NCBI GenBank assembly: GCA_015146655.1
Contig: VKHL01000067.1
Span: 62,001-126,000, forward strand
Length of the DNA stretch: 64,000 bases
Direction of reading: 5' to 3'
From: Ochromonas danica
Taxonomy: Eukaryota; Sar; Chrysophyceae; Chromulinales; Chromulinaceae
Shown here piece by piece: positions 62,701 to 64,000 of the stretch (position 1 is its first letter; each line of letters opens with the position of its first letter). Position numbers and translations under genes: made by a program. The notes beneath the pieces are model-generated. The model was not told the origin of the DNA, searched no databases, and was given only the letters and a program-made list of their open reading frames with translations.

Positions 62701-64000
62701 TCCCGTTAGCCTCGAGAAGAATCCGCCTGCAATTACAATTGAAGAACACCAAGAAACTCTTTAATCCATACAAGGAAGTGGCTTTGCCAGCTGTTTGTCG
62801 AGACCAAGGGGAGGTGTATATTGTTCCCGTGGAAGCTGAGATCGTTCCAGCAGCACCTTCAGCGTCTAGCGCTGTTAGTGGGGAGACAGCAGCACTCCCC
62901 TTGCCTCCTTCCAAAGGAGTCGTGGGAGCGCCACCAGCAAAACCTGTACGACCTGGTCTGCTTGCTTCGAAGCCATCTGCATCTGTTCCAGCCGACGTTA
63001 CGTCTGCTCCTGCTGCGCTGCCTCCTCAAGACGGAGCATTGAACGCCAGACAACGACGTCTACTTGCATTGAAGCAGGGACGAACTCAAGAAGCTGCACC
63101 TTCCGCCCATCCTTCACCTGCTGCTTCTACTGCTTCTGCTGTTGCTAGTGTAGATGGAAGAACTGCGAGTGATCAAAGCACAAATGAGAATGGAAGCCAC
63201 TTTGAGGCGAAATTTGATACATTCTTCAGCCAGCCTTCTACAGGTAGCATTCCCCCTCCAAGTATTACTTCCCCAGTTGTTGAAGCACCTGTCTCAAGAT
63301 CCACCACAGGAATTGAGGCATCACCGCTTTCTTCTGTGCAGGGCACCACTGAACTATCTGTGAGCGGAAGTCGTATTTTTGGTCTCAACACAGAGGATAG
63401 CAGTCTTGTTTTGCGTCTTATTCATTCTAACTCTGGCGGCAGTTTCAATGGCTTTCAATCGCCTGGTCTACTTAGCCTGGCAGACGCTGCTGGAGGTTGC
63501 ATGATCTGTGCCTCTTCACAGAGAGCTTCCACTGTGAAATTGAGCTCCTTTTTGGGGCTTTCCTCTGCCACTTTGCAATTCCCCATGGCGCTCTCCGCCT
63601 TGCTAACATCGCCAACCAAACGGTGTCATCTAGCCGTGCATGATCAAACTGCTATCAGCATCTACAACATCTATGGACTTCTCCGACCACATGAAGTGGA
63701 GGCGAAGGAAGATGATGATATTAAGAAAGTGGTTTCTTTACCAACGCCCTCTCTGCCCATTCTCTTCATGCAGTTCATCTCTCCAGAACTTCTTCTCTTC
63801 ATAACTCCTCACGATGGATATACCTGGAAGGCAAGTCCTGGTGCTGAGAGTGGTGGAGCGCCGGCCAAACCAATTAAAATCCTTCAACGTGCTGATCTAG
63901 TTGATCTCAAGAAGTGAGTACCGTCCATGCACGAAGGATTGTTGTACAATTTATCTTGAACTAACATCATAACCCGTGTGTTTAGGTGGACGGAAAGAGT
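56760..64000 (+). CDS. Large TTRAY/TWD40-2-like subunit of the TSET (TPLATE) complex (cut by window edge)
   Basis: Exon 56760-63913 is followed by a 72-bp intron and exon 63986 onward, in phase (DLKKWTER), running off the window. About 2390 residues are visible. Several stretches parallel plant TWD40-2 in order: LVKIVGHPSLPVVFLVFSQGPVQIW in the N-terminal propeller region, AFHPSVPILLLLV, then TNQRVLILTSELSIVNSI, VRQVLWMGAALMVLCSNGHLRYLLP, PDRLYLSF and LNPLEPLIMGLL. The C-terminal part holds beta-rich segments (about 1690-1980) and a disordered Ala/Ser/Pro tail with DGALNARQRRLLALKQG. The family has WD40-like propellers and a helical solenoid and works in an endocytic coat-like complex. The protein is much longer than the plant one (about 1400), so an unrelated propeller-solenoid protein is the main alternative. 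The start is the ATG at 56760; an earlier frame lacks one. Confidence 0.62.

Noticed and set aside
1-64000. CRISPR arrays, operons or prokaryotic-type regulatory sites
   Set aside because: Spliceosomal introns and eukaryotic gene families throughout; no regularly spaced direct repeats with unique spacers were seen.

Overview
The window is nuclear DNA of a eukaryotic microbe with a compact genome. Introns are short (about 55-135 bp, GT-AG, often with a ctaac/ctgac-like branch site), several genes are thousands of codons long with almost no introns, and neighbouring genes alternate strands with 190-370 bp between divergent starts. A pentapeptide-repeat protein carries a signal peptide, then a transit-like region, then a thylakoid-transfer signal. 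Cycloeucalenol cycloisomerase is also present, so sterols are made through cycloartenol. Together these point to a photosynthetic alga with a complex (secondary) plastid. A stramenopile alga is my best guess, but this is inference and no marker in the window settles the lineage.

Layout: 0-9 kb holds a DUF1365 protein (cut by the edge), a secreted glycosidase-like protein, a membrane guanylate cyclase fused to a response-regulator receiver domain, 2 kb of simple-sequence intergenic DNA, and a PKA/PKG-type kinase. 9.5-21 kb is one giant BEACH-WD40 gene with an 11-kb central exon. 21-24.5 kb holds two sterol isomerases (EBP and CPI1) flanking the plastid lumen protein. 24.7-38.6 kb is housekeeping: a coiled-coil protein, MIC60, TFIIF-alpha, LSM1, an unknown protein, p23, DNA ligase I and an APC permease.

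38.7-56.5 kb is a rearranged, repeat-rich stretch. It has a duplicated single-helix exon, a broken copy of an FHA/SNIP1 gene, a fold-back MITE, a two-HMG-box gene with an unrecognised N-terminal domain and its decayed tandem copy, the intact SNIP1-like gene, two near-identical copies of an armadillo-like gene 9.0 kb apart, a Copia fossil bracketed by 270-bp host repeats, and a tandem pair of small acidic proteins. 56.8-64 kb is a very large protein resembling the TTRAY/TWD40-2 subunit of the TSET (TPLATE) membrane-traffic complex, running off the right edge.

The most notable candidates are the guanylate cyclase-receiver fusion lying near a PKA-like kinase, the linked sterol isomerases, and the recently shuffled block with the HMG fusion gene. 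All functional calls come from reading motifs and remembered family sequences; no search was run.
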